The notes under the pieces were generated by a model. That model was not told the DNA's origin. It searched no databases and worked only from the letters and a program-made list of their open reading frames with translations. The position numbers and the translations under genes are program-made. A stretch of DNA of 64,000 bases, from the NCBI GenBank assembly GCA_033782935.1, contig JAWQEG010000262.1, positions 434,001 through 498,000 of the forward strand, in the 5' to 3' direction. Positions 1 through 11,253 of the stretch are shown in pieces. This stretch comes from Petrolisthes cinctipes. Its lineage: Eukaryota; Arthropoda; Malacostraca; Decapoda; Porcellanidae. Position 1 is the first letter of the stretch. Every line of letters starts with the position of its first letter.

Positions 1-176
1 GAGCCTGAATTTGGGATATAAACGGGTACAGAAGATGCATGCAAATATTGACTTTGGGCACCTAAAATATCGATTTTCAGCATGTTTTGGGACTGTATTT
101 TGAAAATATTCTAGCACTGAGTAGGCATGTACAAATCGCTTCTGGGACCAAAAAATATCAAATTTTTGGGTGTTAT
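1..176. repeat. Type monomer of the 176-bp satellite
   Basis: This is the first complete monomer, counted from GAGCCTGAATTTG to the base before the next GAGCCTG at 177; the following one starts at 353, so the period is 176 bp. The same blocks recur through the window: GAGCCTGAATTTGAGATATA, GATGCATGCACATATCGAC, GGGCACCTAAAATATCGAT, GCATGTTTTGGGCCTG, TATTTTGAAAATATTCTAGC, GAGTAGGCATGTACAGATCG and CCAAAATATCGAATTTTCGG. By hand count the consensus is about 40% G+C and holds six CpGs. It contains two short dyads, TGCATGCA and TATTTTGAAAATA. Bases 1-88 and 89-176 of the consensus are homologous to each other. No coding function is apparent. Confidence 0.97.
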
Positions 177-2447
177 GAGCCTGGATTTGGGATAATAACG
201 GGTACAGAAGATGCATGTACATATGGACTTTGGGCACCTAAAATATTGATTTTCAGCATGTTTTGGGCCTGTATTTTGAAAATATTCTAACACTGAATAT
301 GCATGTACAGATCGCTTCTGGGACCTAAAAATATCGAATTTTCGTGTGTTTTGAGCCTGGATTTGGGATAATAACGGGTACAGAAGATTCATGTACATAT
401 GGACTTTGGGCACCTAAAATATAGATTTTTAGCATGTTTTGGGCCTGTATTTTAAAATATTCTAATACTGAGTAAGCACGTACAGATCGCTTCTGGGCCC
501 CAATAAAATCGTATTTTCAGGTGTTTTTCAGCCTGAATTTGAGATATAATCGGGTACAGAAGATGCATGCACATATCGACTTTGGGCACCTAAAATATTG
601 ATTTTTATCATGTTTTGGGCCTGTATTTTGAAAATATTATATTACTGATTAGGCATGTACAGATCGCTGCTGGTACCCAAAAATATCGAATTTTCAGATG
701 TTTTGAGCCTGAATTTAAAATATAAACGGGTAAAGAAAATGCATGCACATATTGACTTTGGGCACCCAAAATATCGATTTTTTGCATGATTTGGGTCTAT
801 ATTTTGAAAATATTCTAGCACTGAGTAGACATGTACAAATCGCTTCTTGGAACCCAAAATATCAAATTTACGGGTGTTTTGAGCCTGAATTTGAGATATA
901 AATGGGTATAGAATATATATATACACATATTGACTTTGGGCACCTAAAATATCGATTTTCAACATGTTTTGGGCCTGTATTTTAAATATACTCTAACAGG
1001 GAGTAGGCATGTACAGATCGCTTCGGGGACCTAAAAATATTAACTTTTGGGTTTTTTGACCCTGAATTTGAGATATAAACGGGTACAAAAGATACATGCA
1101 CATATCGACTTTGGGCACCCAAAATATCGATTTTTAGCATATTTTGGGCCTATATTTTGAAAATATTCTAGCAAGGAGTAGGCATGTACACATCGCTTCT
1201 GGCACCCATAAATATCGAATTTTCGGGTGTTTTGAACCTGAATTTGAGATATAAACGGGTACAGAAGATACATACACATATTGACTTTGGGCACCTAGAA
1301 TATCGATTTTCAGCATGTTTTGGGCCTGTATCTGAGTAGGCATGTATAGATCGCTTTTGGGACCCCAAAATATCGAATTTTCGGGTGTTTAGAGCCTGAA
1401 TTTGAGATATAAATGTGTATAGAATATATATACACATATTGACTTTGGGCACCTAAAATATCGATTTTCAGCATATTTTGGGCCTATATTTTGAATTTAC
1501 TCTAACAGGGATTAGGCATATACAGATTGCTTCTGGGACCTAAAAATATCAAATTTTGGGTGTTTTGAGCCTGAATTTGAAATATAAACGGGTACAGAAG
1601 ATGCATGCACATGTCGACTTTGGGCACCTAAAATATCGATTTTCAACTTGTTTTTGTGCCTTTATTTTGAAAATATTCTAACAATGATTAGGCATCTACA
1701 AATCATTTCAGGGCCCCAAAAATATCGAATTTTCGGGTGTTTTGAGCCTGAATATGAGATATAAACGGGTACAGAAAATGCATGCACATATTGACCTTGG
1801 GCACCCAAAATATCGATTTTTTGCATGATTTGGGTCTATATTTTGAAAATATTCTAGCACTGAGTAGGCATGTACAGATCGTTTTGGGGACCCTAAAATA
1901 TCGAATTTTCGGATGTTTTGAGCCTGAATTTGGGATATAAACGGGTATAGAAGATACATACACATATTGACTTTGGGCATATAAAATATAGATTTTCAGC
2001 ATGTTTTGGGCCTGTATTTTAAAAATACTCTAACACGGAGTAGGCATGTACAGATCGCTTCTGGGACCATAAATTATCGAATTTTGGGGTGTTTTGAGCT
2101 TAAATTTGAGATATAAACGGGTACAGAAGATACATGCACATATCGACTTTGGGCACCCAAAATATCGATTTTTAGCATATTTTGGGCCTATATTATGAAA
2201 ATATTCTAGCACTGAGTAGGCATGTACAGATCGCTTCTGGGACCTAAAAATATCGAATTTTCGGGTGTTTTGAGCCTGAATTTGAGATATAAACAGGTTC
2301 AGAAGATGCATTCACATAGTGTCTTTGGGCACCTAAAATATCGATTTTCAGCATGTTTTGGGTCTGCATCTTGAAAACATTCTAGCAAGGAGTAGGCATG
2401 TACACATCGCTTCTGGGACCCAAAAATATCGAATTTTCGGGTTTTTT
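1..2447. repeat. HOR A, copy 1 (14 monomers, 2447 bp)
   Basis: Monomers start at 1, 177, 353, 529, 705, 881, 1058, 1234, 1392, 1567, 1744, 1920, 2096 and 2272. All are 175-177 bp except the 158-bp one at 1234, which carries the short GTATCTGAGTAGG junction. Private variants mark the unit, for example the GAGCCTGGATTTGGGATAAT monomers at 177 and 353. The same order and variants return from 2448, which defines the higher-order period. Whether more copies lie to the left cannot be seen. Confidence 0.9.
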
Positions 2448-4190
2448 GAGCCTGAATTTGAGATATAAACGGGTACAGAAGATACATACACATATTGACT
2501 TTGGGCACCTAAAATATCGATTTTCAGCATGTTTTGGGACTGTATTTTGAAAATATTCTAGCTCTGAGTAGGCATGTACAAATCGTTTCTGGGACCAAAA
2601 AATATCAAATTTTTAGGTGTTATGAGCCTGGATTTGGGATATTAACGGGTACAGAAGATGCATGTACATATGGACTTTGGGCACCTAAAATATCGATTTT
2701 CAGCATGTTTTGGGCCTGTATTTTGAAAATATTCTAATACTGAATAGGCATGTACAGATCGCTTCTGGGACCTAAAAATATCGAATTTTCGTGTGTTTTG
2801 AGCCTGGATTTGGGATAATAACGGGTACAGAAGATTCATGTACATATGGACTTTGGGCACCTAAAATATAGATTTTCAGCATGTTTTGGGCCTGTATTTT
2901 GAAAATATTCTAATACTGAGTAAGCACGTACAGATCGCTTCTGGGCCCCAATAAAATCGTATTTTCAGGTGTTTTTCAGCCTGAATTTGAGATATAAACG
3001 GGTACAGAAGATGCATGCACATATCGACTTTGGGCACCTAAAATATTGATTTTTATCATGTTTTGGGCCTGTATTTTGAAAATATTATATTACTGATTAG
3101 GCATGTACAGATCGCTGCTGGTACCCAAAAATATCGAATTTTCAGATGTTTTGAGCCTGAATTTAAATTATAAACGGGTACAGAAAATGCATGCACATAT
3201 TGACTTTGGGCACCCAAAATATCGATTTTTTGCATGATTTGGGTCTATATTTTGAAAATATTCTAGCACTGAGTAGACATGTACAAATCGCTTCTTGGAC
3301 CCCAAAATATCAAATTTACGGGTGTTTTGAGCCTGAATTTGAGATATAAATGGGTATAGAATATATATATACACATATTGACTTTGGGCACCTAAAATAT
3401 CGATTTTCAACATGTTTTGGGCCTGTATTTTAAATATACTCTAACAGGGAGTAGGCATGTACAGATCGCTTCTGGGACCTAAAAATATTAATTTTTTGGT
3501 GTTTTGAGCCTGAATTTGAGATATAAACGGGTACAAAAGATACATGCACATATCGACTTTGGGCACCCAAAATATCGATTTTTAGCATATTTTGGGCCTA
3601 TATTTTGAAAATATTCTAGCAAGGAGTAGGCATGTACCCATCGCTTCTGGCACCCAAAAATATCGAATTTTCGGGTGTTTTGAGCCTGAATTTGAGATAT
3701 AAACGGGTACAGAAGATAAATACACATATTGACTTTGGGCACCTAGAATATCGATTTTCAGCATGTTTTGGGCCTGTATCTGAGTAGGTATGTATAGATC
3801 GCTTTTGGGACCCCAAAATATCGAATTTTCGGGTGTTTTGAGCCTGAATTTGAAATATAAACGGATACAGAAGATGCATGCACATGTCGACTTTGGGCAC
3901 CTAAAATATCGATTTTCAACTTGTTTTTGTGCCTTTATTTTGAAAATATTCTAACAATGATTAGGCATCTACAAATCATTTCTGGGCCCCAAAAATATCG
4001 AATTTTCGGGTGTTTTGAGCCTGAATATGAGATATAAACAGGTACAGAAGATACATACACATATTGACTTTGGGCACCTAAAATATCGATTTTCAGCATG
4101 TTTTGGGCCTGTATCTGAATAGGCATGTATAGATCGCTTCTGGGACCCCAAAATATCGAATTTTCGGGTGTTTGGAGCCAGAATTTGAGA
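2448..4190. repeat. HOR A, copy 2, lacks one monomer and is truncated
   Basis: This copy follows copy 1 at an offset of 2447-2448 bp up to 3839. At 3840 it jumps to the equivalent of the monomer at 1567 (offset 2274), so the monomer equivalent to 1392-1566 is missing. From about 4045 it resembles the monomer at 1234 instead of the expected one, and HOR A order is lost. The right boundary is approximate. Confidence 0.82.
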
Positions 4191-7100
4191 TATAATCGGG
4201 TACAGAAGATGCATGCACTTATTGACTTTTGGCACAAAATATCGATTTTCAGCATGGGCCTTTATTTTGAAAAAATTCTAACACTGAATAGGCATGTACA
4301 GATCGCTTCTGGGACCCCAAAATAACTAATTTTCGGGTGTTTGGAGCCTCAATTTGATATATAAACGCGTACAGAAGATGCATGCACATATCGACTTTTG
4401 GGCACCTAAAAGTTCGATTTTCAGTATGTTTTTAGCCTGTATTTTGAAAATACTCTAACACGGAGTAGGCAGGTACAGATCTCTTCTGGGACCCCGAAAT
4501 ATCGAATTTTTGGGTGTTTTGGGCCTGAATTTGAGATATCAACTTTGGGCACCTAAAATATCGATTTTTAGCATGTTTTGGGCCTATATTTTGAAAATAT
4601 TCTAGCACTGAGTAGGCATGTGCAGATCGCTTCTGGGACCCCAAAATATCGAATTTTCGGGTGTTTTGAGCCTGAATTTGAGATATAAACGGGTACTGAA
4701 GATGCATGCACGTATCGACTTTTTGGGCACCTAAAATATCGAGTTTGAACATGTTATGGTTCTGTATCTTGAAAACATTCTAACTAGGAGTAGGCATGTA
4801 CAGATCGCTTCTAGGACCCAAAAATAACGAATTTTCAGGTGGTTTGAGCCTGAATTTGAGATATAAACGGGTACAGAAGATGTATGCACATATCGACTTT
4901 GGACACTTAAAATATCGATTTTTAGCATGTTTTGAGCCTATATTTTGAAAACATTCTAGCACTGAGTAGGCATGTACAGATCGCTTCTGGGACCCAAAAA
5001 TATAGAATTTTCGGTTGTTTTGAAGTTGAATTTGGGATACAAACGGGTGCAGAAGATGCATACACATATTGACTTTGGGCAACTAAAATATCGATTTTCA
5101 GCATGTTTGGCCTGTATCTGAGTAGGCATGTACAGATCGCTTCTGGGACCCAAAAATAACGAGTTTTCGGGTGTTTGGAGCCTGAATTTGAGATATAAAC
5201 GGGTACAGAAGATGCATGCACATATCGACTTTTGGGCACCTAAAAAATCGATTTTCAGTATGTCTTAGGCCTGTATTTTGAAAATACTCTAACACGGAGT
5301 AGGCATGTACAGATCGCTTCTGGGACCCCAAAATATCGAATTTTTGGGTGTTTTGGGCCTGAATTTGAGATATCGACTTTGGGCACCTAAAAAATCGATT
5401 TTTAGCATGTTTTGATCCTATATTTTGAAAATATTCTTGCACTGAGTAGGCATGTACAGATCGCTTCTGGGACCCCCAAATATCGAATTTTCGGGTGTTT
5501 TGAGCTGAATTTGAGATATAAACGGGTACTGAAGATGTATGCATATATCGACTTTTGGGCACCTAAAATATCGATTTTGAGTATGTTTTGGGTCTGTATC
5601 TTTAAAACATTCTAACTAGGAGTAGGCATGTACAGATCGCTTCTAGGACCCAAAAATATGGAATTTTCGGGTGTTTTGAGGTTGAATTTGGGATATAAAC
5701 GAGTATAGAATATGCATACACATATTGAATTTGGGCACCTAAAATATCGATTTTAAGCATGTTTTGGCCTGTATATGAGTAGGCATGTACATATCGCTTC
5801 TGGGACCCCAAAATATCGAATTTTCGGGTGTTTTGGGCCTGAATTGTAGATAGTGACTTTGGGCACCTAAAATATCGATTTTTAGCATGTTTTGGGCATT
5901 TTTTTTTTTATATTCTAGCACTGAGTAGGCATGTACAGATCGCTTCTGGGACCCAAAAATATCGAATTTTCGGGTGTTTTGAGGTTGAATTTGGGATATA
6001 AACGAGTATAGAAGATGCATACACATATTGACTTTGGGCACCTAAAATATCGATTTTAAGCATGTTTTGGCCTGTATCTGAGTAGGCATGTACAGACCGC
6101 TTCTGGGACCCCAAAATAACGAATTTTCAGGTGTTTGGAGCCTGAATTTGAGATATAAACGGGTACAGAAGATGCATGCACATATTGACTTTTGTGAACC
6201 TAAAAGATCGATTTTCAGTATGTTTGGGGGCCTGTATTTTGAACGTACTCTAACACTGAGTAGGCATGTACAGATCGTTTCTGGGACCCCAAAATATCGA
6301 ATTTTCGGGTGTTTTGGGACTGAATTTGATATATCGACTTTGGGCACCTAAAATATCGATTTGTAGCATGTTTTGGGCATATATTTTGAAAATATTCTAG
6401 CACTGAGTAGGCATGTACAGATCGCTTCTGGGACCCAAAAATATCGAATTTTCGGGTGTTTTGAGGTTGAATTTGGGATATAAACGAGTATAGAAGATGC
6501 ATACACATATTGACTTTGGGCACCTAAAATATCGATTTTAAGCATGTTTTGGCCTGTATCTGAGTAGGCATGTACAGACCGCTTCTGGGACCCCAAAATA
6601 ACGAATTTTCAGGTGTTTGGAGTCTGAATTTGAGATATAAACAGGTACAGAAGATGCATGCACATATCGACTTTTGTAAACCTAAAAGATCGATTTTCAG
6701 TATGTTTGGGGGCCTGTATTTTGAACGTACTCTAACACGGAGTAGGCATGTACAGATCGTTTCTGGGACCCCAAAATATCGAATTTTCGGGTGTTTTGGG
6801 CCTGAATTTGATATATCGACTTTGGGCACCTAAAATATCGATTTGTAGCATGTTTTGGGCATATATTTTGAAAATATTCTAGCACTGAGTAGGCATGTAC
6901 AGATCGCTTCTGGGACCCCAAAATATCGAATTTTAGGGTATTTTGAGCCTGAATTTGAGATATAAACGGGTGCAGAAGATACATACACATATTGACTTTG
7001 GGCACCTAAAATATCGATTTTCAGCATGTTTTGGCCTGTATCTGAGTAGGCATGTACATATCGCTTCTGGGACCCTAAAATATCGAATTTTCGGGTGTTT

Positions 7101-8287
7101 TTTGCCTGAATTGTAGATAGTGACTTTGGGCACCTAAAATATCGATTTTTAGCATGCTTTGGGCATTTTTTTTTTTTTTATTCTAGCACTGAGTAGGCAT
7201 GTACAGATCGCTTCTGTTACCCCAAAATATCGAATTTTTGGGTGTTTTGAGCCTGAATTTGAGATATAAACGGGTACTGAAGATGCATGCACATATTGAC
7301 TTTTGGGCACCTAAAATATCGATTTTGAGCATGTTTTGGGTCTGTATCTTGTCAACATTCTTACTAAGAGTAGGCATGTACAGATCGCATTTAGGACCCA
7401 AAAATAACGAATTTTCGGGTGTTTTGAGCCTGAATTTGAGATATAAACGAGTACAGAAGATGCATGCACATATCTACTTTGGACACTTAAAATATCGATT
7501 TCTAGCATGTTTTGAGCCTATACTTTTAAAACATTCTAGCACTGAGTAGGGATGTACAGATCGCTTCTGGGATCCAAAAATATCGAATTTTCGGGTGTTT
7601 TGAGGTTGAATTTGGGATATAAACGGGTGCAGAAGATCAATATACATATTGACTTTGGGCACCTAAAATATCGATTTTCAGCATGTTTTGTCCTGTATCT
7701 GAGCAGGCATGTACAGATCACTTCTGTGACCCCAAAATATCGAATTTTCGGGTGTTTGGTGCCTGAATTTGAGATAAAAACGGGTACAGAAGATGCATGC
7801 ACATATCGACTTTTGGGCACCTAAAATATCGATTTTGAGCATGATTTGGGTCTTTATCTTGAAAACATTCTAACTAGGAGTAGGCATGTACAGATCGCTT
7901 CTATGATCAAAAAATAACGAATTTTCGGGTGTTTTGAGCCTGAATTTGAGATATAAACGAGTACAGAAGATGTATGCACATATCGACTTTGGACACTTAA
8001 AATATAGATTTTTAGCATGTTTTGAGCCTATATTTTGAAAACATTCTAGCACTGAGTAGGCATGTACAGATCGCTTCTGGGACCCAAAAATATCGAATTT
8101 TCGGGTGTTTTGAGGTTGAATTTGGGATATAAACGGGTGCAGAAGATCCATGCACACATCGACTTTGGACACTTAAAATATCGATTTTTAGCATGTTTTG
8201 AGCCTATATTTTTAAAACATTCTAGCACTGAGTAGGCATGTACAGATCGCTTCTGGGACCAATAAATATCGAATTTTCGGGTGTTTT
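4191..8287. repeat. Irregular satellite block between HOR A and HOR B
   Basis: Monomers here are mixed: 176 bp, about 157 bp (GTATCTGAGTAGG junction) and 147 bp (GAGATATCGAC junction). They show no long higher-order period. A similar stretch recurs about 834 bp apart (near 4501 and 5335). In two monomers the usual TATTTTGAAAATA dyad is replaced by a T run (11 T at 5899-5909, 14 T at 7166-7179). I see no gene in this stretch. Confidence 0.88.
5981..6944. repeat. 482-bp trimer duplicated in tandem
   Basis: Two head-to-tail copies, 5981-6462 and 6463-6944, each hold a roughly 157-bp, a roughly 178-bp and a 147-bp monomer. They share private variants, including TTTGTGAACC/TTTGTAAACC near the middle and TTTTGAACGTACTC in place of the usual TTTTGAAAATATTC. 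This is a small, local higher-order repeat. Confidence 0.88.
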
Positions 8288-9294
8288 GAGGTTGAATTTG
8301 GGATATAAACGGGTGCAGAATATACATACACATATTGACTTTGGGCACCTAAAATATCAATTTTCAGCATGTTTTGATCTGTATCTGAGTAGGCATGTAG
8401 AGATCGCTTCTGGGACCCCAAAATATCGAATTTTCGGGTGTTTTGAGCCTGAATTTGAGATATAAACGGGTACTGAAGATGCATGCACAGATCGTCTTTT
8501 GGGCATTTAAAATATCGATTTTGAGCATGTTTTGGGTCTGTATCTTGAAAACATTCTACTAGGAGTAGGCATGTACAGATCGCTTCTAGGACCCAAAAAT
8601 AACGAATTTTCGGGTGTTTTGAGCCTGAAATTGAGATATAAACGGGTACAGAAGATGCATGCACATATCGACTTTGGACACTTAAAATATCAATTTTTTG
8701 TCATGTTTTGAGGTTATATTTTTAAAACATTCTAGCACTGAGTAGGCATGTACAGATCGCTTCTGGGACACAAAATATATCGAATTTTCGGGTGTTTTGA
8801 GGTTGAATTTGGGATATACACGGGTGCAGAAGATGCATACACATATTGACTTTGGGCGCCTAAAATATCGGTTTTCATCATGTTTTGGCCTGTATCTGAG
8901 TAGGCATGTACAGATCGCTTCTGGGACCCAAAAATAACGAATTTTCGGGTGTTTGGAGCCTGAATTTGAGATATAAATGGATACAGAAGATGCATGCACA
9001 TATCGACTTTTGGGCACCTAAATGATCGATTTTCAGTTTGTTTTGGGCCTGTTTTTTTTTAAATACTCTAACACGATCGCTTCTGGGACCCCAAAATATC
9101 GAATTTTCGGGTGTCTTGAGATTGAATATGGGATATAAACGGGTACTGAAAATACATGCACATATTGACTTTTGAGCACCTAAAATATCGATTTTGAGCA
9201 TGTTTTGGGCCTCTTTTTTTTATATACTCTAACACGGAGTAGGCATGTACAGATCGCTTCAGGGACCCAAAAATATCGAATTTTCGGGTGTTTT
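8288..9294. repeat. Left edge of HOR B domain, partial unit
   Basis: This stretch matches 10586-11592 at a constant offset of 2298 bp, for example GAGCCTG at 8445 against 10743. It includes the monomers with T runs (9052-9060 and 9214-9221) that characterise the end of the HOR B unit. It therefore looks like the tail of a HOR B unit whose front part was lost or never amplified. Confidence 0.8.
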
Positions 9295-9666
9295 GAAGTT
9301 GAATTTGGGATATATCTGAGTAGGCATGTACAGATCGCTTCTGGGACCCCAAAATATTGAATTTTCGGGTGTTTTGAGCCTGAATTTGAGACATAAACGG
9401 GTACTGAAGATGCATGCACATATCGACTTTTGGGCACCTAAAATATCGATTTTGAGCATGTTTTGGGTCTGTATCTTGAAAACATTCTAACTGGGAATAG
9501 GCATGTACAGATCTCTTCTAAGACCCAAAAATAATGAATTTTCGGGTGTTTTGAGCCTAAATTAAGATTTAAACGGGTACAGAAGACTTTGGACACTAGA
9601 AATATCGATTTTTAGCAGGTTTTGAGCGTATATTTTGAAAACATTCTAGCACTGAGTAGGCATGTA

Positions 9667-9763
9667 CAGTTGGCTCCACTCCCGCGTTTCTCCCCTAGCG
9701 TTGCCAATGTTTGACCACTCAGGAATTCGAATCCCTAAGCACAAGTTAAAAGACTCGAAACAT
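9667..9763 (+). repeat. MITE left terminal inverted repeat
   Basis: 97 bp starting CAGTTGGCTCCACTCCCGCG and ending GACTCGAAACAT, exactly complementary to 10442-10538. It contains the palindromic core ATTCGAAT. Beyond 9763 the two arms diverge: CATACATACA on this side, CATTCATTAA on the other. Confidence 0.93.
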
Positions 9764-9785
9764 ACATACATACGGTCCCCCAGAG

Positions 9786-9880
9786 TGAGGGTGTGGTTGG
9801 AGGGTTGAGAGAGGGAGGTGTTGGGGGACTGAGAGAAAAGGGGGGTTTAGGTAGGAAACGGCAGGAGGGAGGGTTGGCGG
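9786..9880 (+). other. G-rich, purine-biased tract inside the MITE
   Basis: The + strand carries at least six runs of three or more G separated by short A/T/G spacers, including GTTGGGGGAC, AAGGGGGGTTT and GAGGGAGGG. The pattern could form a G-quadruplex on the + strand. No protein or RNA is evident. Confidence 0.55.
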
Positions 9881-10047
9881 TAAGAAATTAAGGTGTAGTG
9901 AGGAAAAATTTAAGCTATTAGAGAAAGATGCTAGTAATGATTGATCTTTATCAATTATTATTATCATTAGGCCTATTATTTATCTATTTTACGGCGAAAT
10001 AGACAACTCAAACCATATAATCACGCCGTGAAGTATATCGATCATTG

Positions 10048-10074
10048 TTTTTTTTTTTTTTTTTTTTTTTTTTT
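10048..10074 (+). repeat. T27 homopolymer inside the MITE
   Basis: An uninterrupted run of 27 T lies between ATCATTG and GCGAGTTAGG. Runs this long are slippage-prone and their exact length in an assembly is uncertain. The sequences on either side, ACCATATAATCACGCCG and ACCATATGACCCGCCG, are loosely alike, so the run may separate two copies of a short internal repeat. Confidence 0.9.
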
Positions 10075-10441
10075 GCGAGTTAGGTAGCCAAGACCATATG
10101 ACCCGCCGAGGAGAAGTTGATAGAGAAGTAAGACAGTAGATGTTTATCAATAATCTGCAGTCAACTGGACCATAGTAACATAATGTGATGTTAGATTAAT
10201 TCACTTCCTTCTCACCCTACCGTTCAATCCCCATCCCCAACTTACAACCTCTCAATCTACCTTCAGACATTAAGACGCCATACAACCTGTGATGCCAGAG
10301 GTCTTCTATTCAGTGGTATAATATTCTTTCCTTAATTTAACGTGTTTCATGCTTTCACTGTGATTGCGTTATTCAAGCTGCAAATACAGGAGTTTAAAAT
10401 GCCTTGAGGTGTAATGTCAGTTAGCATTGCAAGATTAATGA

Positions 10442-10538
10442 ATGTTTCGAGTCTTTTAACTTGTGCTTAGGGATTCGAATTCCTGAGTGGTCAAACATTG
10501 GCAACGCTAGGGGAGAAACGCGGGAGTGGAGCCAACTG
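10442..10538 (-). repeat. MITE right terminal inverted repeat
   Basis: 97 bp ending GGAGCCAACTG, an exact reverse complement of 9667-9763. It is followed at once by the TA duplicate (10539-10540) and normal satellite sequence CAGATCGCTTCTGGG. Confidence 0.93.
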
Positions 10539-11096
10539 TACAGATCGCTTCTGGGAACCAAAAATATCGAATTTTCGGGTGTTTTGAGGTTGAATTTGGG
10601 ATATAAACGGGTGCAGAAGATGCATACACATTTTGACTTTGGGCACCTAAAATATCGATTTTCAGCATGTTTTGGCCTGTGTTTGAGTAGGCATGTACAG
10701 ATCGCTTAAGGGACCCCAAAATATCGAATTTTCGGGTGTTTTGAGCCTGAATTTGAGATATAAACGGGTACTGAATATGCATGCACAGATCGTCTTTTGG
10801 GCACCTAAAATATCGATTTTGAGCATGTTTTGGGTCTGTATCTTGAAAACATTCTAACTAGGAGTAGGCATGTACAGATCGCTTCTAGGACCCAAAAATA
10901 ACGAATGTTCGGGTGTTTTGAGCCTGAAATTGAGATATAAACGGGTACAGAAGATGCATGCACATGTCGACTTTGGACACTTAAAATATCAATTTTTTGT
11001 CATGTTTTGAGGTTATATTTTTAAAACATTCTAGCACTGAGTAGGCATGTACAGATCGCTTCTGGGACCCAAATATATCGAATTTTCGGGTGTTTT

Positions 11097-11253
11097 GAGG
11101 TTGAATTTGGGATATACACGGGTGCAGAAGATGCATACACATATTGACTTTGGGCGCCTAAAATATCGGTTTTCAGCATGTTTTGGCCTGTATCTGAGTA
11201 GGCATGTACAGATCGCTTCTGGGACCCAAAAATAACGAATTTTCGGGTGTTTG
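11097..11253. repeat. Example of the 157-bp short monomer variant
   Basis: This monomer reads GAGGTTGAATTTGGG at its start and GGCCTGTATCTGAGTAGG in the middle. Compared with the full monomer it lacks about 18 bases (TTTGAAAATATTCTAGCA or the CTTGAAAACATTCTAGCA form) plus one G. CT repeats flank the lost piece in the second form. The variant is used repeatedly in HOR A, B and C. Confidence 0.9.

Larger units (their letters stand above)
9667..10538. mobile_element. 872-bp MITE with 97-bp perfect TIRs and TA duplication
   Basis: A non-autonomous inverted-repeat transposon. The ends are CAGTTGGCTCC and GGAGCCAACTG; 9667-9763 and 10442-10538 are exact reverse complements by eye. TA lies on both sides (9665-9666 and 10539-10540). 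Deleting the element and one TA restores GGCATGTACAGATCGC, the normal satellite sequence. A TA target and 5'-CAGT ends are typical of the Tc1/mariner superfamily, but with no transposase present the family assignment is inference. The interior has a purine/G-rich tract, a 27-base T run and AT-rich sequence. A 73-codon minus-strand frame at 9746-9967 is low-complexity and unlikely to be real. Perfect TIRs suggest a recent insertion. Confidence 0.92.

Noticed and set aside
1..88. A further 44-bp sub-period within the 88-bp unit
   Set aside because: Halves of the 88-bp unit do not align better than expected by eye; only TATCGACTTT and TATCGATTTT, 24 bp apart, look alike.
150..176. CENP-B box in the monomer (TCGAATTTTCGGG region)
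   Set aside because: The CGGG is preceded by TCG with six bases between, whereas the CENP-B core needs TTCG, seven bases with A at the fifth, then CGGG. Spacing and the TT are wrong.
9746..9967. A 73-codon minus-strand frame inside the MITE
   Set aside because: It overlaps the terminal inverted repeat and a low-complexity tract, is rich in Ser, Leu and Pro, and resembles no transposase.
9667..10538. PIF/Harbinger or hAT element
   Set aside because: Those families duplicate three (TWA) or eight bases. Here the flanks restore to a single TA and the ends begin CAGT, which fits Tc1/mariner better.
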